DNA from: Deltaproteobacteria bacterium
GTDB lineage: Bacteria > Myxococcota_A > Polyangia > Haliangiales > Haliangiaceae
DNA length: 64,000 bases
Assembly (NCBI GenBank): GCA_020630875.1
Contig: JAHDIH010000003.1
Location: 210,071-274,070 of the forward strand
Direction of reading: 5' to 3'
The translations under genes and the position numbers were made by a program. Below the pieces are notes generated by a model that had not been told where the DNA came from, made no database searches, and saw only the letters and a program-made list of their open reading frames with translations. This document shows, piece by piece, positions 43,355 through 51,015 of the stretch (positions within the stretch are counted from its first letter, which is position 1; every line of letters begins with the position of its first letter).

Positions 43355-44095
43355 ATGATTGATTTAAGTATTGTAATCCCCGCCTTTAACGAGGCCAAAC
43401 GAATTACCCCAACGATAGAAACGGTCGCCGAGACGTTTCGCAACTCAATCTTTTCGTTTGAAATCGTAGTCGTTAACGACGGATCGTCAGACGAAACCTC
43501 AACCGTGGTTTCTAACCTCAAGAAACAAATTCCAGAACTGCGTCTAATTGCGTATCACCAAAACGAAGGAAAGGGATATGCAGTTCGTCAAGGAATGCTT
43601 CTTTCAAGAGGACGCATGCGAGCAATGTTAGACGCTGACGGTTCTATCCCCGCAAGCGAACTGCTAAGACTGGTAATTCTAGCCAACTCTGAAAAAGACG
43701 ATATCGTGATTGGCTCTAGGTACGTAGGAGGAGCCAAAGTAGAGACCTCTCAACCTCTCTACCGCAGAGTATGGAGCAGAATCGCCAATGGTGCCATCCA
43801 AGCGGTGTTGCTGAAAGGTATAGAGGACACTCAATGTGGTGCCAAAGTTTTCAGTAAGCACGCCGTAGAACGTTGTTTTACTCATGCACGAATCAATGGG
43901 TGGTCATTTGACTTAGAGGTCTTAGGTCTAGCAAAGCGTCTAGGACTTACCATTGGAGAACATGCCATCACCTGGAGTGACGATGCTCGCTCGCGTGTCA
44001 ACCCCCTTAAAGACTTCTTCAATGTTGTAAGAGAGACAGTCGTGATTCGCGCAAGAATGCGTCGTCAAGTCAGACACGCCTTAGTTACAGGGTAA
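43355..44095 (+). CDS. Family 2 glycosyltransferase (dolichyl-phosphate-sugar synthase type)
   Basis: 246 residues. GT-A fold: SIVIPAFNEAKRITPTIETV, then VVVNDGSSDETSTVV (acidic nucleotide-binding motif), MLDADGSIPASEL (DxD-like DADGS), and the DPMS-type region DTQCGAKVFSKHA followed by SFDLEVLGLAKRLG. No C-terminal membrane anchor, consistent with a separate GtrA partner. Transfers a sugar from a nucleotide donor to a polyprenyl phosphate at the inner membrane (family inference). Operon: gtrA-like, this gene, and the outer-membrane protein 3 bp downstream. Confidence 0.9.
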   Translation: MIDLSIVIPAFNEAKRITPTIETVAETFRNSIFSFEIVVVNDGSSDETSTVVSNLKKQIPELRLIAYHQNEGKGYAVRQGMLLSRGRMRAMLDADGSIPASELLRLVILANSEKDDIVIGSRYVGGAKVETSQPLYRRVWSRIANGAIQAVLLKGIEDTQCGAKVFSKHAVERCFTHARINGWSFDLEVLGLAKRLGLTIGEHAITWSDDARSRVNPLKDFFNVVRETVVIRARMRRQVRHALVTG

Positions 44096-44098
44096 GAC

Positions 44099-44659
44099 AT
44101 GCAATACTACAAAGTCATTCTCATTCTTGTTGCAATCACCAGCTCTTCCAACGCCAGCAACCTTGATACCCCACATCGTCTAAACAAGTTTGACCACCAT
44201 GAAGGTTGGACTGCTGGAATGAGCCTGGGAATTACAATTCCAAACTACGAAGGTCACGAAAAGGTTTCGGGCTTAGGCACCAACGCTAATCTAGGACACT
44301 TTCTGAGCAAACGTTGGACGTTAGTTGCAAACTTTGACGTAAACATGTGGAGAGAACATCTTCCCACCAACCTTCGTGCTACCAAATCTTCAGTACAAGC
44401 GATTGCCAGCGCCTCAGTTAAGTTCTACGCCACGGAGTCCGTATGGCTGAAAGCGAGCGCCGGACAGGCCTGGTTCCGAAATGTTACGGAAGATACACAA
44501 ACCAGCATAGTCCCTGCCTATTCTCTTGGCTTCGGGTTCGAGTGGTTGGACGAAGCCGACTTTTCACTTAATGTGGCAGCAGCAGCGACTACTACTGTTA
44601 ACAAGGATAATACGTTAGCGATATTGGTGGGATTTCAGAAAAAGAACCTTCAGCGGTAA
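44099..44659 (+). CDS. Predicted small outer-membrane beta-barrel protein
   Basis: 186 residues with a signal peptide (MQYYKVILILVAITSSSNAS). The rest alternates hydrophobic and polar residues as in an eight-stranded barrel (WTAGMSLGITIPNYEGHEKV; LGHFLSKRWTLVANFDVNMW; VWLKASAGQAWFRNV) and ends LAILVGFQKKNLQR. No family named. Third gene of the gtrA-GT2 unit, 3 bp after the glycosyltransferase. A link to surface glycan is possible only by position. Confidence 0.6.
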   Translation: MQYYKVILILVAITSSSNASNLDTPHRLNKFDHHEGWTAGMSLGITIPNYEGHEKVSGLGTNANLGHFLSKRWTLVANFDVNMWREHLPTNLRATKSSVQAIASASVKFYATESVWLKASAGQAWFRNVTEDTQTSIVPAYSLGFGFEWLDEADFSLNVAAAATTTVNKDNTLAILVGFQKKNLQR

Positions 44660-44682
44660 GCGCCGCTGATAATATTACAACC

Positions 44683-44712
44683 TTGCAGACAGACCGGGAA
44701 CACTGATACAAA
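44683..44712 (+). promoter_or_regulatory. Promoter of rnpB
   Basis: TTGCAG (44683-44688) and TACAAA (44707-44712) with an 18-bp spacer, 5 bp before the first base of the RNase P P1 helix. Confidence 0.55.
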
Positions 44713-44716
44713 GTCG

Positions 44717-45072
44717 GTGGTGTTTGTAACTAAAGGAGGTGATCGCTGGCACTACTAGTGCGAGAGGAAAGTCCGAGCATCATAGAGCAGGATGCTGGCT
44801 AACGGCCAGTCAAGGTGACTTGAAGGAAAGTGCCGCAGAAAATATACCGCCTCTTTGGAGGTAAGGGTGAAATGGTGCGGTAAGAGCGCACCGCGTCTTT
44901 GGTGACAAAGATGGCAGGGTAAACCCCATCCGATGCAAGACCAGACAGAGAATCGCTGCTCGCGTACATTCTCGGGTAGGTTGCTAAAGAGTGCTGGTAA
45001 CAGTGCTACTAGATGAATGATCGCCACCCTCGGGTAACAGAACTCGGCTTATGACTTAGTTGCAAACACCAC
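44717..45072 (+). ncRNA. rnpB: RNase P RNA, bacterial type A
   Basis: Universal cores are present: CR-I/P4 in GAGGAAAGTCCGAGC (44762-44776) and the matching CR-V ACAGAA...CGGCTTATG at 45038-45053, with the GATGCAAGACC-type element in between. The ends are set by a 17-bp P1 helix: 44717-44733 pairs with 45056-45072 with one mismatch-type G-T. Six T residues follow (45073-45078), so P1 plus the T-run probably doubles as the terminator. It is the catalytic RNA that trims tRNA 5' leaders. Confidence 0.95.
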
Positions 45073-45126
45073 TTTTTTAAAACCACAGTTCAGCTTAGCC
45101 GAAGAGAATTTTCTCGCCATTTTGCG

Positions 45127-45156
45127 CGCCGAAAATTTTCCTCAAAAAGTTCGGCG
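45127..45156. other. Hairpin in the gap after rnpB
   Basis: CGCCGAA (45127-45133) pairs with TTCGGCG (45150-45156), with an inner TTTT/AAAA stem and CCTC loop. No long T-run on either strand. Could be a shared, weak bidirectional terminator between rnpB and the minus-strand gene; nothing else is seen between 45079 and 45179. Confidence 0.35.
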
Positions 45157-45179
45157 GAGGGAAAATAACCCACTGTCAT

Positions 45180-45452
45180 TTAGGTGAAGCATAGTTTGAC
45201 ACTGTAGTTTTTCCTCTTTCTTCCACTCCAACTTGGCCGCTCTTGAGCGGCAATCTCGAGACTAATCAAGAGTGCAATTTTGCTAAGGCCCGACGATCCG
45301 AGATTCCATGAAACTTTCTCTTCGTAAGGGTCATCACTTAGTCTCTTCGCGCATTCGCTGGCATCATAGTTCAGACCTGTCTTATTGTGTTTCAGAACAG
45401 AAAATGCTTCGACGATTTCATCGAACATTGATTTTTTGGAAACGCGAGTCAT
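45180..45452 (-). CDS. Small hypothetical protein
   Basis: 90 residues, basic at both ends (MTRVSKKSMFDEIVEAFSVL; SGRKRKNYSVKLCF), predicted helical, no signal peptide or membrane helix. Family not recognised and no SD seen at the start; a Met at residue 9 is an alternative. Could be a real small cytosolic protein or a chance frame in a region that also holds decayed genes. Confidence 0.35.
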   Translation of the reverse strand: MTRVSKKSMFDEIVEAFSVLKHNKTGLNYDASECAKRLSDDPYEEKVSWNLGSSGLSKIALLISLEIAAQERPSWSGRKRKNYSVKLCFT

Positions 45453-45518
45453 AGATAGACAAAGCGAGTCTGCCCCCCTCTATTGAGTCGCATTGACGAA
45501 ACACCCGCAACCTATTTC

Positions 45519-45947
45519 TCACGAAAGCAGGTTCTTTGTCATTCGCACATGGGGAATGTTCGCTTCTTGAAAAACTTCAGAGCTAATGGCGTAACCCCGT
45601 GTTTCGTAGAACTTAGTAGCGGAAGACTGAGCGTTTAGATAACACTCCGTTTCTCCTCGTTTTCTTAAGTAGTCCTCCATGGCCATAAGCACTCCAGAAC
45701 CTACTCCCATTTTTCTGTAGTGGCGAAGCGTGGCGATCCTCTCAAGCTTGCAACGTCCCTCCTTGTCAACTCGAAGACGACCAGTTCCAACGGCAAGTCC
45801 CGCTAGCGACGCCAAGAAATGTTGCGACGTAACGTCATGTTCATCAAGCTCAATACTCTCGGGAACTCCCTGTTCTTCAATGAATACAACGCGGCGAATT
45901 GCGAGTGCTTGCATAAGCTCTACATCTTTTTTGATGACGATGACCAT
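45519..45947 (-). CDS. GNAT-family N-acetyltransferase
   Basis: 142 residues from the ATG at 45947. N-terminal ALAIRRVVFIEEQGVPESIE with the following DEHD is the YjcF/ElaA-type GNAT opening. The acetyl-CoA pyrophosphate loop is LRHYRKMGVGSGVLMAMEDY (R-x-x-[K]-G-x-G form), then LNAQSSATKFYETRGY and a final HVRMTKNL. Acceptor substrate unknown; small cytosolic enzyme. Stands alone, 63 bp upstream of a frame-split gene on the same strand. Confidence 0.85.
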   Translation of the reverse strand: MVIVIKKDVELMQALAIRRVVFIEEQGVPESIELDEHDVTSQHFLASLAGLAVGTGRLRVDKEGRCKLERIATLRHYRKMGVGSGVLMAMEDYLRKRGETECYLNAQSSATKFYETRGYAISSEVFQEANIPHVRMTKNLLS

Positions 45948-46010
45948 TTCGCATTCTGTATACCAGACGCTCAAATACTTTGACGAGTAAAACCTACATT
46001 TTGCGAAATG

Positions 46011-46826
46011 CTATCGAATCGTCCCAAGGCTAACGCCTCTCGTTCCACCAGGCCCAAATCCACTACGAGTAGTTGGCCGGAGTGTGGGAGGTCTATGTAC
46101 ATAACGGAGGTTGAGACGTTGCGACGACTCTAAAAAAGGTAGCTGTTGTTCTCTAAAGTATTCCTGCATACAGTTTCGGAAGTGCCCCTTTCCTTTGACT
46201 ATTCCTGTTCCGTTTTTCCGAACTCTTACTACGATCTGTTTGGCATTTCCCTTAGTCAAAAAACACGATTGTGCCCAGTAGTTGGTGTGTTTGTTTATCT
46301 CACCAATTTCAAACCGATTCAGCGGATCGTGGACCCTCAGAGGGAAAGCAATCAATCGTTTGCTGCTGGTACGCGGCCAAGACAAATTTTTGATGATGCG
46401 CTGGAGACACTTCAACATCTTCTTACTGTTGTGTTCGATGTAGCCACCTCCCAAACCTAAGGCCAACTGTTCACTCCCGAGCTTTGAGGTGGATAGATTC
46501 CCGACGTGCCCATTTTCATCAATCTCCAACCTAACAGTATATCTTCCCCTTAAGCGATAGGTGCCAGCAGGAGAAAAACATTTCTTCATGAATCCCTTAT
46601 TCCTACGAATCATTACAGATACGACTTTCTGTTCTTCCTTCTCTAATTTCGGCCACGCGCTGAGTCTCTTTACAGTAGTTAGCAGACTGCTGGTATCTCC
46701 CGGGCCGTAGGCTACTGCTAAAGATATGTTTGCGGAGATGCTTGGCCAACCAAAACTGCGTAAACTTCGCGAAATGCAGCTAATGGTGGCCCGAGATACA
46801 CCAGAACCATTCAACAATGATTTCAT
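46011..46826 (-). CDS. AgmX/TonB-C-like repeat protein, 3' part of a frame-split gene
   Basis: 271 residues from the ATG at 46826. Contains two full copies of an AgmX/PglI-like module: copy 2 runs from KKCFSPAGTYRLRGRYTVRL through EIDENGHVGNLSTS to MLKCLQRIIKNLSWPR, and copy 3 from AQSCFLTKGNAKQIVVRVRK to FRNCMQEYFREQQLPF. The first 45 residues (GVSRATISCISRSLRSFGWP and on) look like the second half of copy 1, whose first half is encoded in the overlapping frame at 46823-47047. Hence this ORF lacks its own signal peptide and a natural beginning. Each copy has Cys before and after a central beta hairpin, and a Pro after the second Cys helix. Gly/Arg/Thr-rich C-terminus. Function unknown; related modules occur in gliding and Ton-like systems of Myxococcota. 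Confidence 0.55.
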   Translation of the reverse strand: MKSLLNGSGVSRATISCISRSLRSFGWPSISANISLAVAYGPGDTSSLLTTVKRLSAWPKLEKEEQKVVSVMIRRNKGFMKKCFSPAGTYRLRGRYTVRLEIDENGHVGNLSTSKLGSEQLALGLGGGYIEHNSKKMLKCLQRIIKNLSWPRTSSKRLIAFPLRVHDPLNRFEIGEINKHTNYWAQSCFLTKGNAKQIVVRVRKNGTGIVKGKGHFRNCMQEYFREQQLPFLESSQRLNLRYVHRPPTLRPTTRSGFGPGGTRGVSLGTIR

Positions 46827-47047
46827 TTTCCCGACAATAAAACTTTCAAACGAAGATTTCCTTTTGCGAAAGGGTTCTTTGTGTGAACGCTAAGGCAACG
46901 AGACACCCTATGATGAACAAACAGCCTAGCTTGTCGTCTTACAGAAGGAATGCTAACTTGGTTGGTGAGTTTGGCCTGAACGGCAGGCCTGTCAGATGGT
47001 AGGTTCCCTATTCCAGAGCTAGCTACTGCTATCATGAATATCAACAC
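46823..47047 (-). CDS. AgmX/TonB-C-like repeat protein, 5' part of a frame-split gene
   Basis: 74 residues from a GTG (or the ATG four codons later). Signal-peptide-like start (LIFMIAVASSGIG), then RLFVHHRVSRCLSVHTKNPF and KGNLRLKVLLSGK, which matches the first half of the modules in the downstream frame (Cys, then a beta hairpin). The stop TGA is at 46825-46823 and overlaps the next frame's ATG as ATGA. The codons before the stop are TCG GGA AAA, forming the heptamer G GGA AAA, so a -1 shift would continue straight into the downstream frame. Read together with it, the product is about 345 residues with three modules and a signal peptide. Confidence 0.5.
   Translation of the reverse strand: MLIFMIAVASSGIGNLPSDRPAVQAKLTNQVSIPSVRRQARLFVHHRVSRCLSVHTKNPFAKGNLRLKVLLSGK
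46826..46832 (-). other. Slippery heptamer GGGAAAA at the frame junction
   Basis: On the minus strand bases 46832-46826 read G GGA AAA in the frame of the upstream part, directly before its TGA. It fits X XXY YYZ for -1 ribosomal frameshifting. It could equally mark a one-base deletion in an A-run or simple ATGA start-stop coupling. No clear stimulatory hairpin was worked out. Confidence 0.5.
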
Positions 47048-47345
47048 TCATTAAACTAACAACTAAACGGTCACCACGCCCCCTTTATCTTAAATCTTTG
47101 GAAGTTTATTAAGGAAAAACTCGCCCGGCCCTCCTATTCCTTAGCCTTTGTGACACCATCTTCATCCGCTTGGGTAAAGAAGCGGCCAGCAAACGGCTAT
47201 ATGCTCATCGGCTAGGCCATCAAAACTAACAGCGACGTATGTCCCTCTCGTCCTGCTGAGAATATGCAAAGTATACTTTCAGAGAACTACGCCTCAAACG
47301 TGGGAAAATATGGACACTCAAAAGAAGATCTTGAGCGCTTTCCTT
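47048..47345. other. Gap of about 300 bp without a supported gene
   Basis: Between the frame-split gene and the decayed repeat gene. It should contain the promoter of the minus-strand gene. On the plus strand a 30-codon ORF (47310-47402) starts with a signal-peptide-like sequence (MDTQKKILSAFLLAGSV) and then stops inside the repeat-gene remnant; it may be the truncated start of a lost gene. Nothing else is recognisable. Confidence 0.3.
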
Positions 47346-47953
47346 TTAGCCGGTTCGGTAAAGCACACTCCCCTTAGACCTTACAAGTACGAATATCAAT
47401 AGGTCTCTTGTGCCAACAATCATTCCGTCCCCACATTCAGCGTCACAGGCAACACCTGGGGTTGGACAAACGTACCCTGATTCGACTTGGCATGCGCTGT
47501 CGCATCCATCATTGACAGAGATGTTCCCATCATCACAGGCTTCAGCTGCATCTAGCACGCCATCCCCCAGCTCATTATCCAAACACTCGGTGAACCGCTA
47601 CAAATGAAGCCCGTCTCACTTTCGCAAACGTCGCTACAACCGTCACCACACGTAGAACTGCATAAGCTCGGGTTCCAAAGCAGGAAACCCTGTTTCGATT
47701 TAACAACCGGCATCACAGCCATCTCCTCCAACAATATTGCCATCGTCGCATATTTCATCGCTCGCAATGACAGTATCTCCGCAAGTGCTGCTGCATTGGC
47801 TTGGCAGCCCATTACAGCCAAAACATTGCTCTATCGTCAGGCAATCGGCTACACATCCATCTCCATTGACGCAATCCTTCGATGTAGGCAATGTAGGTAT
47901 CGGCTTAATCCACCGATTGTCCTTTGGTCGCCGTAAGACGCTTCGTTTAAAGT
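47346..47953 (-). pseudogene. Decayed cysteine-rich repeat (DUF4215-type) protein gene
   Basis: Three frames carry successive pieces of one repeat array: 47891-47700 (QCSSTCGDTVIASDEICDDG, then GDGCDAGC and a stop), a piece around 47690-47555 (SSTCGDGCSDVCESETGFIC), and 47582-47346 (DAAEACDDGNISVNDGCDSA, then CQVESGYVCPTPGVACDAEC). DUF4215 repeats read CGDG...E.CDDGN..xGDGC...C..E.GF.C, and the match is clear. The stop at 47702-47700 (TAA) stands where a Gln (CAA) of C-Q-I-E-T-G-F would be; the frame reads I-E-T-G-F right after it. Two frame changes and an internal deletion follow. The 5' end has no start codon; the frame runs into the nuoN stop. So this is a remnant of a secreted or surface protein gene. 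Confidence 0.75.
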
Positions 47954-49441
47954 TCAGAGAATTTTAAACACACCAGGCAATACTCCCATCAGAAGAACCG
48001 CCACTGTACAAATAATCACCAGATTTACCAGTACAGGGCGTGCAGGAAAGGCTAGATCTTGCTCCGCTGGTTTGAAGTACATGGTCATTACGACTTTTAG
48101 ATAGTAGTAGATGCTGATAGCACTGTTGATCGCTCCCACAATCACAAGCCAAAGTAGTTGTTGATCGTAGACTTCTACACCGCTCATCAACACTCCAAAT
48201 TTAGCAAGGAAGCCACCAGTGGGCGGGATGCCCGCGAGTGAAAGAAGTAGTAGCGTCATGGCGAGCGCCATTCCTGGATTTGCTTTTCCAAGCCCTGCAA
48301 AGTCGGAAATTAGGTTTCGCTCTTTACCATCCGAGCTTACGTGAATCACCACTGCAAAAACACCGAGCGTCATGATGCTGTAGGCGAAAAGATAAAACAC
48401 CACGTTTCCAAGGGCGCTTGGTGCTCCTAGTCCTTCGGATATCACACCAAGAAGTAAGAGACCGGCGTGAGAGATAGAAGAGTAAGCGAGCATGCGTTTG
48501 ATATTCGTTTGCCGAAGCGCCGCGATGTTCGCAATTGTCATGGTGAGAGCCGCCATAATCGCCATAGGATCAGCCCACCCCATGTAGCCCCAAGGCATGA
48601 CGTCACCGCCCAGAGCCCAAGTGAATAGGCGAATCATTCCGACCACAGCGCCAACCTTTACAGCGGAGGCCATGAATGCCGTAACAGAGGACGGGGCGCC
48701 TTCATACGCATCCGGCGTCCACATGTGAAACGGCACCGCAGCGATTTTGAATGCAAACGCAGCAACGCAAAGCAGCGTGCCGACTACCGCGATGGAAAGC
48801 ATCTCTGCGCTCATTTGATCGATTCCACGGTCTAAGACTACGTTGATGTGGGCAAAGCTCGTTTCACCAGTAGCGCCATAGAGCAGTGCGATTCCAAAGA
48901 CCAAAATTCCGGAAGCAAAGGCGCCGGCGATAAAGTACTTCATGGACGCTTCCATGCTCTTTTTGTGATGGCGACGACTTGCCACCAACGCGTAGACCGC
49001 AAGTGACATGGTTTCGATTCCGATGAAGAGGGAGACCAAGTCTGCAGACATTGCGATTACCGCTAAACCAGCCCCAGCAAATAGGAGTAGAGAGTACGTT
49101 TCCCCTTGCACCCAACGGTGTATCTCTTGCTCCACTTTCGCCAGTAGCGCAACGATTGCAACCACGCCAGCGCAAAGTGCGATGATTGCGTAAGCCAAAC
49201 GATCGGCGATGAGCATGTTGTGAAGTAAGTACCGAGACTCATCGCCAATCTCTTTGGCGAGGAACACCGCGGTCAGTGCCGTTAGAATACCGAAGAGGGA
49301 CGCCACGGTGGCGATTCCCGACTTCGCCTTTTGCGATACGAAAGAGTCAAAAAGGACGACGCATAGCGCGCCGACCGCGATGACGATGAGGGGCAACATG
49401 TAAAACAAGTCGCCGACTTCCATAAACTTTGCTTGGTTCAT
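47954..49441 (-). CDS. nuoN: NADH-quinone oxidoreductase subunit N
   Basis: 495 residues, about 14 membrane helices. Antiporter-like subunit: the TM5/TM7 region with the key residues is FIGIETMSLAVYALVASRRH and FKIAAVPFHMWTPDAYEGAP, then LRQTNIKRMLAYSSISHAGL and LLLSLAGIPPTGGFLAKFGV. One of three proton-pumping antiporter-type subunits of complex I in the inner membrane. Last gene of the nuoEFJKLMN run; overlaps nuoM by 4 bp. A decayed gene follows directly. Confidence 0.95.
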   Translation of the reverse strand: MNQAKFMEVGDLFYMLPLIVIAVGALCVVLFDSFVSQKAKSGIATVASLFGILTALTAVFLAKEIGDESRYLLHNMLIADRLAYAIIALCAGVVAIVALLAKVEQEIHRWVQGETYSLLLFAGAGLAVIAMSADLVSLFIGIETMSLAVYALVASRRHHKKSMEASMKYFIAGAFASGILVFGIALLYGATGETSFAHINVVLDRGIDQMSAEMLSIAVVGTLLCVAAFAFKIAAVPFHMWTPDAYEGAPSSVTAFMASAVKVGAVVGMIRLFTWALGGDVMPWGYMGWADPMAIMAALTMTIANIAALRQTNIKRMLAYSSISHAGLLLLGVISEGLGAPSALGNVVFYLFAYSIMTLGVFAVVIHVSSDGKERNLISDFAGLGKANPGMALAMTLLLLSLAGIPPTGGFLAKFGVLMSGVEVYDQQLLWLVIVGAINSAISIYYYLKVVMTMYFKPAEQDLAFPARPVLVNLVIICTVAVLLMGVLPGVFKIL

Positions 49442-51015
49442 GATGGTTCTCCCACTTTCTTGTTGGGAAGCTCAAAGGTGAGCCGTGCTTCGCCATCTGG
49501 AGCATGGCGTTTGATCTGATAGTTTTTTTGAAATCTCTCTACGGAGGGCTGCATCGCTTTCATGAATGGCTTGGGATAGAGTCCCATGAAAAAGATTCCT
49601 GCGATCAATGGTAAGAACACCAGCCGCTCTCTAAGAGACAAGTCAGGCAAGGTTTTATTGGCTTCGTTATCAAGCGGTCCAAACATGACTTTTTGAAACA
49701 TGAACAGAAGGTAAATGGCACCAAAAATAACTCCGGTCGTGGCAAAGGCTGCCATTACTTTAGGCATTGGCATTTGCGAACTTGAAGCGTCAAACGTTCC
49801 AATCAACGTGAGAAACTCTCCCACAAAACCAGAGAGGCCAGGCAAACCAACGGAGCCAAGCATCATGATAAGGAAGCATCCTGCAAATACCGGCATCTGT
49901 TTCCAGATTCCGCCGTACTCAGACAAGCGTCTGGTGTGACGGCGCTCGTAAAGCATTCCAATCGCCAAGAAAAGTCCACCTGTGGTTAAGCCGTGAGACA
50001 GCATCGCATAGATGGAACCTTGAATTCCCATAGACGTCATCGCGAACAGTCCCAGAGCGCAAAAGCCAAGGTGAGACACTGAGGAGTAGGCAATTAGTTT
50101 TTTAACGTCATCCTGCGCAAAAGCAACAAACGCACCATAGATGATTCCGATGACGGCCAACACGCAAATAGCAGGAGACAAGACTTCTGCACCGTAAGGA
50201 AATAGCGGTATCGCGAATCGGATGAAGCCATAAATTCCAAACTTCAACAGTACGCCAGCCAGAATTACCGAGCCTGAGGTAGGTGCTTCCACGTGAGCGT
50301 CCGGAAGCCAGGTGTGTAGCGGAAACAACGGAATTTTGATGGAGAATGCCAGCGCAAAGGCGGCAAAGAGCCAGACTTGTTGACCGTTCGGCAAGATGAG
50401 CTCAGTCAGCTTGGTAAGGTCCGTAGTGTACTCGCCCGTGACTTTGGCATATTGAAGGTAGACAAACAGGATTGCTGCCAACATGAGCAAAGATCCTACC
50501 ATCGTGTAAATCACAAATTTGATAGAAGCATAGATTCGTCTACGACCACCCCAAATACCGATGAGCAGATACATGGGAATAAGCATGATTTCCCAAAAGA
50601 CGTAGAATAAGAAGACGTCTAAAGCGACGAACGCACCAAGCATACCAAACTCCAATATGAGAAGGGTAGCGACGAATTCTCGCACGCGTTTGGTGACCGC
50701 TTTAGTCGAAGCCAGGAATACGATGGGAGTTAGAAATGTGGTCAGTACGACAAGCCATAATGAAATGCCATCGATTCCGAATTTGATAGTGGAGCCCAAA
50801 CGCGGAATCCAAGGTTTCTCGAAAACCAATTGGTACTGCCCAATATCAAAGTTGAAAAAACCAAAGATGGCGAGTGAGGCAAGAAACGTAATCAAAGAGA
50901 AAGCGATGCCAACCCCGTGAATGAGCCCATGCTCGGTTTTGGGCAGTAGCATGGTGATGAGGGCGCCAACGAGGGGCAGCCCGAGAATCAACGGTAATAC
51001 AAATGAGCCTTCCAT
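49438..51015 (-). CDS. nuoM: NADH-quinone oxidoreductase subunit M
   Basis: 525 residues, about 14 membrane helices. Signatures: LGSTIKFGIDGISLWLVVLT, FYVFWEIMLIPMYLLIGIWG with the conserved Glu of TM5, FPLHTWLPDAHVEAPTSGSV, QDDVKKLIAYSSVSHLGFC, and GLPGLSGFVGEFLTLIG. Proton-pumping antiporter-like subunit in the membrane arm. Start overlaps nuoL stop by 1 bp (TAATG) and stop overlaps nuoN by 4 bp. Confidence 0.95.
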   Translation of the reverse strand: MEGSFVLPLILGLPLVGALITMLLPKTEHGLIHGVGIAFSLITFLASLAIFGFFNFDIGQYQLVFEKPWIPRLGSTIKFGIDGISLWLVVLTTFLTPIVFLASTKAVTKRVREFVATLLILEFGMLGAFVALDVFLFYVFWEIMLIPMYLLIGIWGGRRRIYASIKFVIYTMVGSLLMLAAILFVYLQYAKVTGEYTTDLTKLTELILPNGQQVWLFAAFALAFSIKIPLFPLHTWLPDAHVEAPTSGSVILAGVLLKFGIYGFIRFAIPLFPYGAEVLSPAICVLAVIGIIYGAFVAFAQDDVKKLIAYSSVSHLGFCALGLFAMTSMGIQGSIYAMLSHGLTTGGLFLAIGMLYERRHTRRLSEYGGIWKQMPVFAGCFLIMMLGSVGLPGLSGFVGEFLTLIGTFDASSSQMPMPKVMAAFATTGVIFGAIYLLFMFQKVMFGPLDNEANKTLPDLSLRERLVFLPLIAGIFFMGLYPKPFMKAMQPSVERFQKNYQIKRHAPDGEARLTFELPNKKVGEPS

